Positions 36,132 to 48,743 of a stretch of DNA of 64,000 nt are shown piece after piece. Source of the stretch: Rotaria socialis. Its lineage: Eukaryota > Rotifera > Eurotatoria > Philodinida > Philodinidae. The DNA lies in NCBI GenBank assembly GCA_905331475.1, contig CAJNYU010000369.1, positions 62,001 to 126,000 on the forward strand, written 5' to 3'. The number at the start of each line of letters is the position of its first letter. Position 1 is the first letter of the stretch. The notes beneath the pieces are model-generated. The model made no database searches. It saw only the letters and a program-made list of their open reading frames with translations, and was not told the origin of the DNA. A program made the position numbers and the translations under genes.

Positions 36132-37869
36132 ATGAGACAATCTATTATTCAACTGTTCGTATTTTTATTTGTTACCAATTGTTTTTGTAAGTGAAATGTT
36201 TAGCAAAGTAGTTGTTTCTTATACATTGCTGATATGAATGATTCTTGATTTAGTTCTTTTCTTGTATTATAGTTATTTATGTCAATGCCCGAACAAATCC
36301 TCGTTTTGACATGCGTGACAAAGATGGCATTATCTTTGATCCAATCGCACCAAGAGCTGGCGAACGATTAATTGCTAAATGTACACTTGTTGGTCTAACA
36401 GATAATGATAAACGAAGTGTAAGTTTTTTTCATGTATAAATTCAAGCTTTCGCGAGATTGACATGTATTTTATTTTGATCGTTTTGCATTGATCTTTTAG
36501 AATTATTTCTATAGATAATATTCCATTTTCAGTCTCTCATTTTCTATTAGTTGATTCTATAAAATGATTGCATATTTTGCCATGTTTTTATTTTATAGGT
36601 CAGTTGGGAATTACATCGTTTCAATGATCAAAAAAAGTTTTTCTTGGCCACAGATGATCAAGTTTTTCAATTTTCTCAACCAACTCGTCGTCTCTATGCT
36701 GAACATGCTATAGATTCCAGCGATTGGTACTTAATATTTGATCCATTAGATCGCGAAGATTATGGTGATTTAACTTGTATGCTAGCTGATACTGGTTATA
36801 ATAATTCGATATATCTTCGACGACGTCTTATTGTCTACAGTGAACCATTTGTTGTTCAATCATCAACAAAAGATATTGAAGTTAATGAAGGTGATAATAT
36901 ACTTTTAAAGTGTTTTGCTCAAGGTTTACCACCGCCACAAATTCAATGGATGAAAGCTGATGCTAGTCCATTACCCGACGGAAATATTCGTGCTATTGGT
37001 GTATGTATTCAGATACTTTTTTCATGTACCGAAGAAAGACCAACGAATGTATTTATTGATGTCGATGTGTTTTTCTAGGCTGTTGAACTTCCAATAAATG
37101 ATATTCGGAAACAAGATCGAGGAATTTATAAATGTTTAGCAATTAATCTTGTTGGATATGGCGACATATGGACTCTTAAAGTTAATGTTAAATGTATAGG
37201 TTTATTTAATATAATATAAGGAAAAAGAAAGGTAGTTCGTTATCATTTTTCTTTTAGTTCCACCTTATATTCGATGTCCATATCCAATGGTAGGTCAAGC
37301 AATTAACTTTTTGGTTGATATATATGTTGAATGTTATGTACATGGTTATCCAGCACCTCGTATTAGCTGGTTAGAAATATCTTTAGAAAAAATAGAATAA
37401 TATCTAAGCTTAAATTTGAATAGGTATAAAAATGATTATGGTGGTCAGATATCGGATACAATGAGTGTTGATGTTCTTCGACCTATATGGAATTCATATA
37501 AATATAAAATAGAAGCAACAATACCTGAACCGAACATTTGTACTGATTGTATTCTATCACGTTTAACAGTAATTAATGTTCTAGCTAGTGATTTGGGTTC
37601 ATATGTTATTAATGCAACAACAAACGATAAACCTTATAGAACAGCTCTTGCATCAGTTTTTGTCTTTGGTATGTTATTTAGGAGGATCATGAATTTTTTA
37701 AAATGTTTCTAATTAATTTCTTATAGAAACACCGGAATGTCAACAATTTATTACACATCGTAATAATATTGGTTGTAAACGTCTTCGATTTACAACTAAT
37801 AGTGCATCATCAACAATTTGCCAATCGATTTTATTGTTATTCGTGATTCTAACCGTAAATTTAATCTGA
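36132..37869 (+). CDS. immunoglobulin-superfamily adhesion protein, three Ig domains, probably GPI-anchored
   Basis: Exons 36132-36186, 36273-36418, 36599-37000, 37079-37193, 37258-37369, 37424-37668 and 37727-37869, phases consistent; 405 residues. Signal peptide MRQSIIQLFVFLFVTNCF. Ig1 has LIAKCTL, VSWEL and DREDYGDLTCML. Ig2 has ILLKCFAQGLPPPQIQWM and RKQDRGIYKCLAIN. Ig3 has YVECYVHGYPAPRISWYK and LASDLGSYVINAT, where the usual second Cys of the YxC motif is replaced by Ile. A short hydrophobic tail (SILLLFVILTVNLI) without cytoplasmic residues indicates a GPI-anchor signal. The arrangement matches the lachesin/IgLON-type neural cell-surface proteins of invertebrates, which mediate homophilic adhesion. 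The exact orthologue is uncertain. Confidence 0.85.
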
Positions 37870-39280
37870 ACAAAATCGTTTGTTTTTCTATATATACATA
37901 TCCGATCTCAATTGAAATAGTAAATGATCTCTTGTGATCATCATTTTTTTTCTTCCTTTTTAGTATCTTAATTCTTCAGAAATGTTTACTTCCCACAATT
38001 AAGACATTTCACAAGGAATTAGTATTTTCTAATGGTATTTTTTAAGGATTTAAAATAGAAGTTAGATGTATTTGTTTGCTTAAGATGACGATAGGATAGG
38101 AGAGATTTAGGTTAACAAGTTTCCATTGCATTGATAAAAAATTCGACGAGTTTATTAACTACTTCAATTTGGTTGATACATTTATTACTTTCATTCTTCG
38201 ATATTTTAACAAGATTATTAGGTGTTCTACGTCAGGAAATGAATTTTGAAATTGTATTGATCGATATTGTTGGTAGGATGATGGTAAACAATTTAGAAAT
38301 GCTGCTGCTATTAATAATTCGTTTGATCAGGTTTTCGGCTTTTGAAAGAAGTAGATTCGCTACGAGCTCAGATGGTGAGGGTTTTTCCAATGCAAGTGAG
38401 ATTCTAAAGATAACTAAATGTAAGATTGAGTGTTGTCTTTTTGTTTGCAATGAGTGAAAATGTGCATGTTTCAATTAGAGAATTTATGTTCTTTCTACTA
38501 AAGATATGAATCTATTTCTGCATAGCGTAATTAAGTGTACATGGATTTTTGTCTTTGTTGTTTTATATTCATATTTGATTTCAATAAATAGAATTGTTTT
38601 CTTGAATTTTGTATATTGCCGCGCTATATCATCCAAATCAACTAGTGAACATCTACATGTATACTGAGGGACAAAATTAGAATTAAATTCATTATATTAA
38701 AATGATTGAAGTATCAATAGAATAATTGTTGTTATTCGATAACATCGTTTTTCTCAGACAGAAACTAATTTTCAAACAGGAACAACCTATCTTATTTACT
38801 GATGTTTCTACGGTCAATTTGTTTTCGAATTCAATTTCATCGAAGAAACTACTTCGATTGTTCCAACAGAATTACGGGTGATACAACTTATCGACGCAAC
38901 TACTTCAACTAAAATTCTCTCTTTCGTTCTATTTATGACAACGAATATGACTATATGAACATATCTCTGGTCGCATTTTAATTTTTACCGGATAATATCA
39001 AGATTTGAATTGTATCAGAACTAGAATTACAGTTTTAACTCCAACGCAAATGAGAGACAAAAAAATTGTTAATAAATAAGATAATAAGACTGAATGTTTT
39101 CCTAGTTTACCGACGATATACGTGTAATTAATAACCAATTTGTAACGCATTCCAAATGAAAGAAATGTGCACGTTCAAGTCTTTTAATGGGTTCATTAGC
39201 TGCGAATTTTGTTTGACAAATTGCACTAAGCAAAATGAAAATTTCATTTATGTTTCGATAAACATTATTTACCATTCTGT
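37870..39280. other. intergenic; ambiguous open frames on both strands
   Basis: A 324-bp plus frame (38131-38457) and a 243-bp minus frame (38232-38474) overlap. Neither shows known motifs or splice boundaries, and mutual shadowing makes both suspect. AATAAA (38583) lies nearby. Nothing else recognised. Confidence 0.35.
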
Positions 39281-40637
39281 TTAATTGAATCGATCCGGTT
39301 CTTGACCGAATAGAACAACTGGTAATACATTTATATTGTCTTGTGATGCTGGAGGATTTGAATAGATTTGTACAGGTGAGACTGATAGCCAACCCTGAAC
39401 AACAAAGTGACTCAATAAAAAACAAATTAGCAGAAAAATTCTTTTGTTTTATCTTACTCGGATTAATTCAAGTATTGGAACAGTAATCGATGCTGGCAAA
39501 CAATAACTTAAAATAGTTCCAAAAAAGACTTCCAAACAACATAATATTAATATCAATGGCACAACAAGTAATGGAAATAATACTCGTATCCATTGCCATA
39601 CTAATAAAGTTCGATATAAACCGGGTGCATGTGCTCGACATGGTTGACCTGACCGTGGTTGAAACAGAAATAAAGCTCCGACAGAAAAATAATAAATAGC
39701 AATGAGTGCACCAAAATAAGTTAATGTATATTGTAGAGCATAATAATATATATGTAATTGACGTCCATTTGTTAAGCGATAACATAATTGGCTTATTAAT
39801 AGATTAATAATATGTAATAGAGTTGTACAACTGAATAGAATTAAACCTGTATAAGCATACTTTTTTAAAGTTGCTCCTAAATATAAATCTTCTGAATTGT
39901 TATATACATGGTGATTGCTCAATATTTTTCATAGGCGATGCTATTGTACAAATATATGTAAGATTAATAATTAATATGCAAGAAAGAATAAAACATTCAA
40001 CAGGTAGAGAACGTCGTGTAGGCAATTCGGGTTTTGTTGGTGGCATAATCATGAGTAATAATGTACTTATGCAAACAAGACCGAGACAAAATCGGATTAA
40101 TTCACAATTATTTGTTTCTGTTATTTTGGACGTAAATGAATAACTTGTCCCAATACAAACAGGTATTAATTTAAAAAAAATAAAACAGCCGCGTAAAGTT
40201 GATACATGTCGAAGGCGTTCCGTTTTTCCTTCTTCAGTTAATAGTCTATAATATGATGATTGATTACGTATAAAATAATAAAAAATGATTATTAGATCAA
40301 TAAAATAAAATATCAATAAACATATCGATGTTACAACTAAACGATTTGATCGATTACATATTTCGTTACTTGACGAAAGACCAATGAAAAGAATAATTAT
40401 ATCAATAAACCGATAAAATAAACGAAGTAAACTTCCAGATAATATTCGATGAAATTCAACAAATGAATTAATCCATGTGGTTTCATTTGCTTCACTTGTT
40501 GATCTTGTTATAGGAAACGTTGATGATGTCATCCCATTTTCTAATACATTTTCAGATTGAGTATTATGAGTAGATCTTTCTTCTAAATCTAACAACATAC
40601 GATTAGCAACACTACTATTAACAGATTCTGATGACAT
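39281..40637 (-). CDS. multi-pass membrane protein, unidentified, with a frame break
   Basis: The N-terminal part (40637 down to 39900, 245 codons) starts MSSESVNSSVANRMLLDLEE. It has at least five hydrophobic segments (FYRFIDIIILFIGLSS, CLLIFYFIDLIIIFYYFI, FCLGLVCISTLLLMIM, CFILSCILIINLTYIC). The C-terminal part (about 39922-39458) lies in another frame with LILFSCTTLLHIINLLIS, LTYFGALIAIYYFSVG, GQPCRAHAPGLYRTLL and VLFPLLVVPLILILCC. It is then spliced over a 63-bp intron to a last exon (39394-39281) ending QEPDRFN. The two frames overlap by about 20 bp, and no legal intron restores phase: the 61-bp GT-AG candidate creates a stop. So there is a one-base slip, a sequence error, or a recent lesion. 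The Cys-x-x-x-AP-x-LY block near the penultimate membrane segment is reminiscent of membrane-anchored RING-type proteins, but no RING is present. Not assigned. Confidence 0.6.
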
Positions 40638-41172
40638 TTTAAAAGAAAATAAATACTAAAATTGAATGGATTACATTAAAATCGATCAACATGTTAAAGA
40701 AATATTATCTTCTGGAAACATCCATCATATACAATAGAAAAAACGTATTTATCATCTGTGAAACAAATTATTCTAGCAAACAAACAACAGATTTTTGGAA
40801 TTTCATGAGATATGCATGTTATGAACAACTATATATAAATGTCAAATGTAAATATTTTTTTACAAAAAAATAGGTAAAACTGTTTCGAATATTTTCTTTT
40901 TCCTACGAAAGTTCAGAACGTTCTGAAAGAAAAAGCTTCATAAAACAGTTAACAACTGTGCTGTATCTGTGCTCATGAGTCATTTATTGATGGTGATGTG
41001 ATTTATTCAATTTCGTATGGGTTAGTTGTAACTACCAATAGATTAAGTGTGTAGATGACACTACAATTAATGTTAATAATGGACATGTTTTTGACCTCGA
41101 CAAATAATTGTTATACTTGCAATTACTTCGAGAATCGTACATTCATAAATCGTAGTAAAACGATATTGTTTT
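40638..41172. other. divergent intergenic region
   Basis: Separates the minus-strand membrane protein from the plus-strand carrier, so both promoters should lie here. An imperfect palindrome agttcagaacgttctga (40911-40927) contains GAAcgTTC, which resembles a heat-shock-element unit; it is isolated and unproven. Confidence 0.4.
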
Positions 41173-42389
41173 ATGATGGAAAACAAAAAAGAACAGACAA
41201 AACCACTAATAACAATAAAAAAAGAACCTGTACGTCTAGAACGTTGGTACTTTGGTGGTTTAGCTGGTATACTTGCGGCATGTTGTACACATCCGCTTGA
41301 CACATTAAAAGTTCAATTACAAACTCAGCAAAGAGCTGAGTATGGCCTTGTTTGTAAATATGATTTATTCTTTCTCATCAGATGATCAAATTTTTCTGTA
41401 ATCAAACATTTGTGTTCTTCTAAATTTTTAGCAATGGCGGCTAAAGTCATACGTGATGATGGATTTCTAGCACTTTATAATGGTTTATCAGCATCTTGTC
41501 TTCGTCAAGCAACATATACAACAACACGTTTTGCTATTTATGGTAGCGTTCGTTCACTTAGACCAAATTCAAATTTAAATTTTTTCGAAAAAATTTCTCT
41601 TGCTGCTGGTTCGGGAGCCATCGGAGCATTCGTTGGTTTGTTTATTTAATAAAAGATAAGATTTGAACTAAAAAGTCGATACTAATATATATTAAGGGGC
41701 ACCGGCTGATCTTGTTAATGTTCGTATGCAAAATGATGCAAAATTACCGAAAGAACAGCGACGAAATTATAAACATGCTATTGATGGTATTGTTCGCATA
41801 TGTCGAGAAGAAGGATCCAAAAAATTATTGAATGGTAAAATAAAACAACAGAAATAATCAAAGCTAGTTTATTTTTATACCAAAAGGTGCATCAATGGCT
41901 GTTATTCGAGGAGCTTTTGTTACAGTCGGCCAAATTGCTTTCTATGAACAAGTTAAGCAGATTTTATTAGCCAGTGGTTATTTCAAAGATAATGTTATAA
42001 CACATTTCTCTTCAAGTTTTGCTGCTGGTAAATCCAATTCAATTTTCATCTCTCTTCGTCTTTTCTATGTTTTATTTGTATAGGTGCTGGAGCAACTTTA
42101 TTAACAATGCCATTAGATGTTATGAAAACTCGAATGATGAATGCACCACCAGGAACATATAATTCTTTACTTGAGTGTTTTAAAGATATTATTAAAGTTG
42201 GTCCAGGTGGACTTTTTAAAGGATTTATACCAGCTTTTATACGTCTTGGTAATCTATTTTCTTTTGTCTGTTTGTCGTAATCTACAAATACGATATATTT
42301 ATATTTTAGGTCCACATACAATTTTAATGTTTATCTTTCTTGAACAACTGAAACAGAATTTTGGTTATATTAAAAAAGATAAACAATAA
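41173..42389 (+). CDS. SLC25A10: mitochondrial dicarboxylate carrier
   Basis: Exchanges malate or succinate for phosphate (or sulfate, thiosulfate) across the inner mitochondrial membrane. Exons 41173-41353, 41432-41635, 41697-41834, 41887-42027, 42084-42248 and 42310-42389; 302 residues. All five introns are phase 1. The three carrier repeats are visible with their signatures PLDTLK, PADLVN and PLDVMK. Diagnostic stretches are RWYFGGLAGILAACCTHP, FVGAPADLVNVRMQND, KLPKEQRRNYKHAIDG, VTVGQIAFYEQVKQ and PHTILMFIFLEQL, all close to the animal dicarboxylate carrier rather than the oxoglutarate carrier. Length is normal (family about 287). Met 41173 and Met 41176 are alternative starts and differ by one residue. 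Confidence 0.95.
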
Positions 42390-43015
42390 TTTATATATTC
42401 AATTTATTGTTTAGAATTTAGAAAAATAACTTCAAATTAGTATTCCCTTAAAACAGCTCAAAATTTAATTTAATATAAATATTTTCTATTTTCTCTCGTC
42501 GCGCGTTTTCTCTACTCGTATTATCTACAAAAATCAATAGAATGTATTGTTTGTTTTTCACCTTTGTCATGTCATTTATTTATACTCCCTTCTGAAATAA
42601 GCTTAGAAATCCATTCTTTCTTTCTATCATAACTTCGTAATTCCGTTGCGTGTACCTATATTTATTAGATCTAGTATTAATTTTACAACAGTATTTCTAT
42701 TTCTATTTCATAAACAAAAGTATTATGGGGATAAATATTGTCTTTAAACTATAATGAACAGAAATTATCGTTTTCTATTGTCACGCTGTTTACAAGATTA
42801 AGTATATATATCATAGCAGAAAAGCCAACAGATAAAACATCTACTCATTGAAGAATAGTTTTTGAGATGAAAATCAGTATGGAACGAATAGGATCTAAGA
42901 ATGTTAGTGCTGAAATTTGATAAATTTAAAAATACCGCTCATCCCCAATCCATGCCACATACCTTTAGAACTGTTAAAAGAACTATTTTTAAAATAAAAT
43001 AAATAATTTTAGAAA
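42390..43015. other. intergenic, nothing recognised
   Basis: Carrier 3' flank and GTF3C4 promoter region. No repeat or coding frame recognised. Confidence 0.4.
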
Positions 43016-45390
43016 ATGAAAAAGGTAAATAGAAATAAATCAACATCGTCTTCAACAGTTTCTACTGCTAATATCATGTCAATATGTTCAAAATCTGATT
43101 TAGAATTATTTAGTTCATATAGTCATGAACAAGTGCATATTTATGATAAACTTTGTTCAAGTATTTCGTCGAGCTGTGAAATAGCATATTGCACATCAGA
43201 AGGAATAACAATATGCGTACCGCAAACTTATCAACGACAACTATCATCTTCTCAAAATCTCTCATCATCATCATCATCATTGTCATCGATAGTTGTTGCT
43301 CGTATAGAATATCCATTCGAATCAAATGATCAAATAAATTCGATATCAATGAAAGCGACATCATCTTTTATTTTTGAAAAACTGAAAGATAAACATTTGT
43401 CACGTCTCTATGAAGCATATAAACGTCGCCCAACATCTTTATCATCATTCGATCGATTTCTTTGCAATGATACAATAAAATATAAAGGTTTTCGTCGTTG
43501 TTTATTTTCTCCATTTGATATAAGATTAAATCAAGGTCAGACTATATTAGCAACAATAACATGTGCACATGAAGTATTTATCTATGAAATCATTTCATCG
43601 TCAAAACGTTTTTTTCTTTCACAATCATCAAATTTAAAAATTGATTTAACAAAATGTTTATTTGAAAATATTCAATTAGAAAACTATCTACAAGATACAA
43701 ATTCAGAAGACGATTATCGTTTATTATATTTTCATTTAACATCACATATTTTATGGAATCAAACAGGCACATTATTATTTCAACTTCAATATTCAGGTCA
43801 TATTATTATATGGAAATTTTATGGATCAACTATTTTAAATGAAAAATCCTTATCAATTATTGATACGAAAATTAATAAACCATTAACAATGATATGGAAC
43901 GAACAGTCTCAAATATTACTAATCATAGGAAAAGAAAATCAACGAGTTTTAATTAAACTAGATCAAATGAAATTATTTTCTATTAATATAAATCATCATA
44001 ATGATTATATGAATACAGAATATGCACAATTAATTCAATGGAATAAAAATACTTCACTATTAGTTGAAAGTAAAATTAATTATTGTTTGATTTATACAAT
44101 TCTTACTGATGAAAATCAGGTAAATCTATATGAAAAGAAGTGATATCTACAGATATTCTCTTCTATATAACTTGTTAGTTCTTCTACTAGATTGAATAAA
44201 CAAATGTCGACTGCAGAATATTTCAAAAGAAAAGATTCAGTAATTTTTAATAATAATAAAAAAGCTCTAAGTACTTTCTAGACACAAAATCCTTGTACAA
44301 TCGATACTATAAGATTTGTCATATTATACTTTTTCACTTCTCCATATTTATTTAAAAGCTATCCAGTTTGCTCGATCGAGCTCTTTAAATATGTTTTTAG
44401 CCTTCAACTTATAATTGTAATCAAGTCGGCTATCGTATTCTTCCTTCACCCATTGTTGGCTTTCAAGAAGAACAATATTCATCATCATCATCGATGAATC
44501 ATATATCAATTTTAATCGGTTGTGAAGATGGTTCAATTCATTGTCTTATTATTTCTCGTGAATTACCTTTAAATATAATCGATATGAAATTAGTTGCTAG
44601 TGGACAAATGAAATCTTGCTCTCGTAAACCATTACTTCTGCGTCATTTTAATTTATCACCGAATGAATTACTTCTTGCACGCATTTTCTATTCTCCAATT
44701 GTTGCACCTAATGTTAAATTTGGTTTTGTTCTATGCACATTACATCGTTGGTTATCAAATACTGTGAAATCAATGGAAAATATTATTGAAAATTTTCTAG
44801 AAAGAATCGATATTCCATTGTGGCGTTCATTTGATGAAGTTGCTATTCTTTTAAATGAAATAACACATAACACAAATCAGAATTATCAAATAAAAAAGCA
44901 GACAAATCAAAATTTAGTTTTTCTTCAACGAGTATGTCGTTTGTGTTCGTTATTAAATAATACGAAACAACTAGAAATATATGAAAATCAACTATTAAAA
45001 ATCTATCGTTATCAATTCTGGACTATTTTAAATTCATTGTTTTCTAAAATGATGAATAAACTTACACCATTCGAATTATTAATTTATACAATTTGTTCTA
45101 ATGATCAACAAATATATTCGTCTACTTTATTTATGTGCCCAATGTGTAATACTTCATTAACAATACTAGCAGATGATCTTTTATTTTCTACGTGTTCTAA
45201 TAAACATATTTGGCCTCGATGTTGTCGAACACTTCTACCATTGTCTTTTGACTCTGCACAAACATGTTCATTATGTGATCGAACAATAATATTGATTGAA
45301 ACATATGATAAAAATTATTCCAATTTTCTTCAATATAAAGATCACGAGCTGAACATTTTATTCTCATCCATATGTACGTTTTGTATGTGA
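43016..45390 (+). CDS. GTF3C4: general transcription factor 3C polypeptide 4 (TFIIIC90)
   Basis: Subunit of TFIIIC, which recognises the internal promoters of tRNA genes and recruits TFIIIB and RNA polymerase III. Exon 1 is 43016-44119 and exon 2 is 44401-45390, joined by a 281-bp phase-0 intron whose acceptor (atgtttttag) directly precedes 44401; 697 residues (human about 820). The N-terminal half is a divergent WD40-like propeller (FRRCLFSPFDIRLNQGQT, ILWNQTGTLLFQLQYSG, LTMIWNEQSQILLIIG). The diagnostic part is the C-terminal zinc finger: MCPMCNTSL, then STCSNKHIWPRCCRTLLP, and CSLCDRT. HxWPRCC is the signature of the TFIIIC90 zinc-finger domain. Low overall conservation is usual for this subunit. 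The final CTFCM ending replaces the longer mammalian tail. Confidence 0.88.
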
Positions 45391-46769
45391 AATGTTGAAG
45401 TGATGAAACAAAAAGATTGTTAGTCTAGCAGATAGTTTTTCATCTTGTTTTGTTTTTGTTGAAATATTTAATGTTTACAAAGTATTATGTGAATATCAAA
45501 ACAAGAAAAGAAATGAATTGATCCATAACGAATTAATATGAAATGTTGAACGTTCGAAGTCTATCTATGTCAACGGATAATTCATTTATCGACGACTACT
45601 GCAGTATACAAAGCGTATCATTAAATATGAGTATAAATAGATATCAAACTTGACACATGTTCTCACATGACCTTTAACTTTCGTTTAAAAGTTAAAATTT
45701 GAAATGCTTTATTATACATGATTTTCTAAGGAAAATATATCCTTAATTAGCAGCATTTTCTTGAAACAATAAAGAAGATAAGTTGTGAATCCTACAATGA
45801 ACACTCAATTGGAAACAAACAAAATGCACTTTGGAAATAATCATTTCCATCGGTTCTTCAGCTATCAATAATTTCATGAAAAGGTCATGATAAAACTTCA
45901 ATAAGCAATGCATATTAAATTTTTTCTATAATTGTGCGCATGCCAGAGTAAGATTTTCAGAAAATCCAATCAAATCGTTTTCAGATTTCAAAATATTGTG
46001 AAAACTAGTTTTTTTTTAAGTACTATCATTATTTCTACTGTTTATTTTAAAATCTACTTTTCGTACTATGTTCATCCCGACTATCATATGTAGAATAAGA
46101 AGTTTTTAGCAAAATTTCTTAACTTTTTTCAGATATACGAATCATAGGAAATTATAGAAGGACCTCGTGAGATATAGGAAATATAGTACGACTACCAAGC
46201 CGGGTTTATACTGAAAAGAATTGTCTTGAATCCCGCCAAAGTCTGGTTAAAATCTCAATTTATGAGGCTTGACAATTTCATTGGGTAATAGATAGACAAG
46301 AAATATACTTTCATTAAATGGATCTCTGTTTAGAGAACACCCTTTAGAAAGCCAGTTAGATTTGGGAGAAAATAGGTTTGTCGAATGGCTGCGAAACTCA
46401 TGTTAATTAGTTTAGCATGGTACTTGAAGTTTATAGCTATCTGTTGAAATAAAGTCGATTAAAGATCTCGGAAAAAGCGACAATGATAATTTTCTTTATG
46501 TCCAACTGATGATTACTGGCGTCATCTGTACAAGATGAATATAATATTTCGGTGGTGTTTCGTGAAAATGAAATATAATGTTATTCATTGGATTCGACTT
46601 TTTTTGTCTTTTCTTTGGACTAAACGTATAGATCATTGTTTGACCTATTCATCCATCGATCTTATGCTTCTTTTGCTTCTAAGTTTAACGAAAATTTTTG
46701 ACTGTTGAAACATAAACATAATTGCATTTTTAGATATTATTAATCGGAAAGAAATAACTAAAATCAAAA
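45391..46769. other. intergenic, nothing recognised
   Basis: About 1.4 kb without coding frames or clear repeats. It includes the GTF3C4 3' UTR (AATAAA-like at about 45769) and the HP1 promoter, with no identifiable core elements. Confidence 0.4.
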
Positions 46770-48743
46770 ATGGTCAATGCATCATCGAAAAAACGTCCTT
46801 GTGAGAATAGTTCAAGTAGTGATGAATCAGAATCTGAAAATGAATTTCAAGTCGAAGCTATCGTTGATAAACGTATAAGAGGAAAAAAAATTCAATATCT
46901 TCTTAAATGGAAAGGTTATTCTGATGCTGACAATACTGTAAGTTCTATTAATTTATTATTTCACTTGAAAGTTTAATATTTGTCATGAATATTGACAGTG
47001 CTTATTTTTCCCTATCTCGATTTTGCTATATTATTGCATTTTCATATTACTATTCTAGTTACGCACTATCTCAACACGGAATATAGAATAGTCTTCTTTT
47101 TATTTTGATTTCCACCCGCTAATATTCAGGTTCCCATGAGAATAATTTCCAGGACAGGGTCAGTCTTTCGTATCGCACGAAACTGTTTGTGCTAATCAAG
47201 CAAGTGTTATGCCTCAGTTATGCGTATATGTCATCCTACCAAACATGTATTCATCTCATTGGATCATTGATTTCTTTGTTAGTTCATGTGTAGCGGAATT
47301 ATGACTTCCTTTTTCCCTTGTAAAAAGTATATTTTGTAGAAAAAGTCAATCAATATACTTTTGTTCTCTATTGTTTTTCAATGATTTCAGAAATTGTTGA
47401 TGTAGTACTTTTTATTATTGAAGCTTGTGTTACATAATTAAGATTGTTATAGTATAATGCTTAATCGACTTGATTCTATTCGACGGTTTCAAAATTTAAA
47501 AATGAATTAGATAATGTATTTGTGAAAAAAATTAATCGTAGAATAAGCGAAGTTTTATTTTTCAACAGATACTTTTAACGAGAAAGTTACACGACACCTA
47601 TTTTAAAGTAGATTCTAACTTGCACCGCCTGGAATATTCTCTATTCGTTGTTGAACGTAAATAAGTATTTCTTACTATACCGCTAGTTTTTTTATCGAAT
47701 TGTATTTCATGAAATTATTTTTGTGTTTTCATTTTAAAATTTCACATAAAAGTATGTTGTTTTTTAAAGGCTTTTAAGTATTTTTTGTGTTCATTAAATC
47801 GAGTTAAATATGAACTTAAAATTAAAGTTTCTTTGATTTTTGTTCATTTATTTTAGTGGGAAGATAAAGGTAATCTCAATTGCCCAGATTTAGTAAAGCA
47901 ATTTGAAGAAAATTCAAAAAAAAAAAACAATGGAAAAATTGAAACCAATACTAAAAAGAAAATGTACAAATCAAAAAAGACTAAACTTGATGATAGTGCT
48001 GAAAATCATCAAGTTGATAAAGATACATCAATGAATACAAGTAATACGAACGATTCAAATCAAGACCATGAAAATGATTCAGAACAAAATGGTACATATC
48101 ATAGTTCAACATCTTCTATCTTGAATGATTTTGAATTATCAACTAAATCTGGTCTTACATCTGTTTGTAAGCATTTTTCATTTTCCTTATAAGAAATTTG
48201 AAACAAATCAGAAATTCATTTTTCTATGTAGCTAAAAGTGAAAGTATGCATGGTGATATAGTTGAAGGCAAGAAAATTGATGATAATGAAAACAATGAAA
48301 CAAAAATGAGTGGAGATGATAATAATAATATAAATAATAGTAGTATTGAATTATTAAATAAAACATCACCACTCAAAGAAAATATTTCTAATGAAACAGC
48401 AAAGGAACCACCTGTAAATCTTCGTCTTCGTATAACGCCAAGTTCGGCATCATCAATATCATTAACACTCAATGATAGTGATAACAATAATAATACAAAT
48501 GATAAATCTACGATGGATAATTCAATTATAATTACTAATGATCAAGATATAAGGGAAATCAATAATGTTGATGAACAACCAGTTGAAAAAATCGAAGGCG
48601 TTAGAAATGATAAAGATGGAATTTCATTTAGAATTAGATTAATTGGACAACATGAAACACTATGGATGCCATCTAAAATTGCCAATAAAAAATATCCACA
48701 AGCTGTTATTGCATTTTGGGAAAGTCATGTTGAATTTACATGA
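46770..48743 (+). CDS. CBX: heterochromatin protein 1 (chromo plus chromoshadow domains)
   Basis: Binds methylated histone H3 lysine 9 through its chromodomain and dimerises through the chromoshadow domain. Exons 46770-46937, 47857-48166 and 48232-48743; 329 residues. The chromodomain spans the first splice: EFQVEAIVDKRIRGKKIQ, YLLKWKGYSDADNT, then WEDKGNLNCPDLVKQFEE (about residues 26-76). The first cage residue is Phe instead of Tyr. The chromoshadow domain ends the protein (PVEKIEGVRNDKDGISFR, then KKYPQAVIAFWESHVEFT). The hinge is about 200 residues, far longer than the 40-80 usual in HP1, and is Asn/Ser/Asp-rich. Intron 1 is 919 bp, the longest resolved intron in the window, and interrupts the chromodomain. 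A 12-A run in exon 2 (47916-47927) must be read correctly for the frame to hold; here it does. Confidence 0.93.

Noticed and set aside
38131-38474. Overlapping open frames on both strands
   Set aside because: Each shadows the other, both are Ile/Leu-rich, and no boundary signals or homology could be seen.
39871-40143. Plus-strand frame within the membrane-protein gene
   Set aside because: Antisense of conserved hydrophobic segments of the minus-strand gene.
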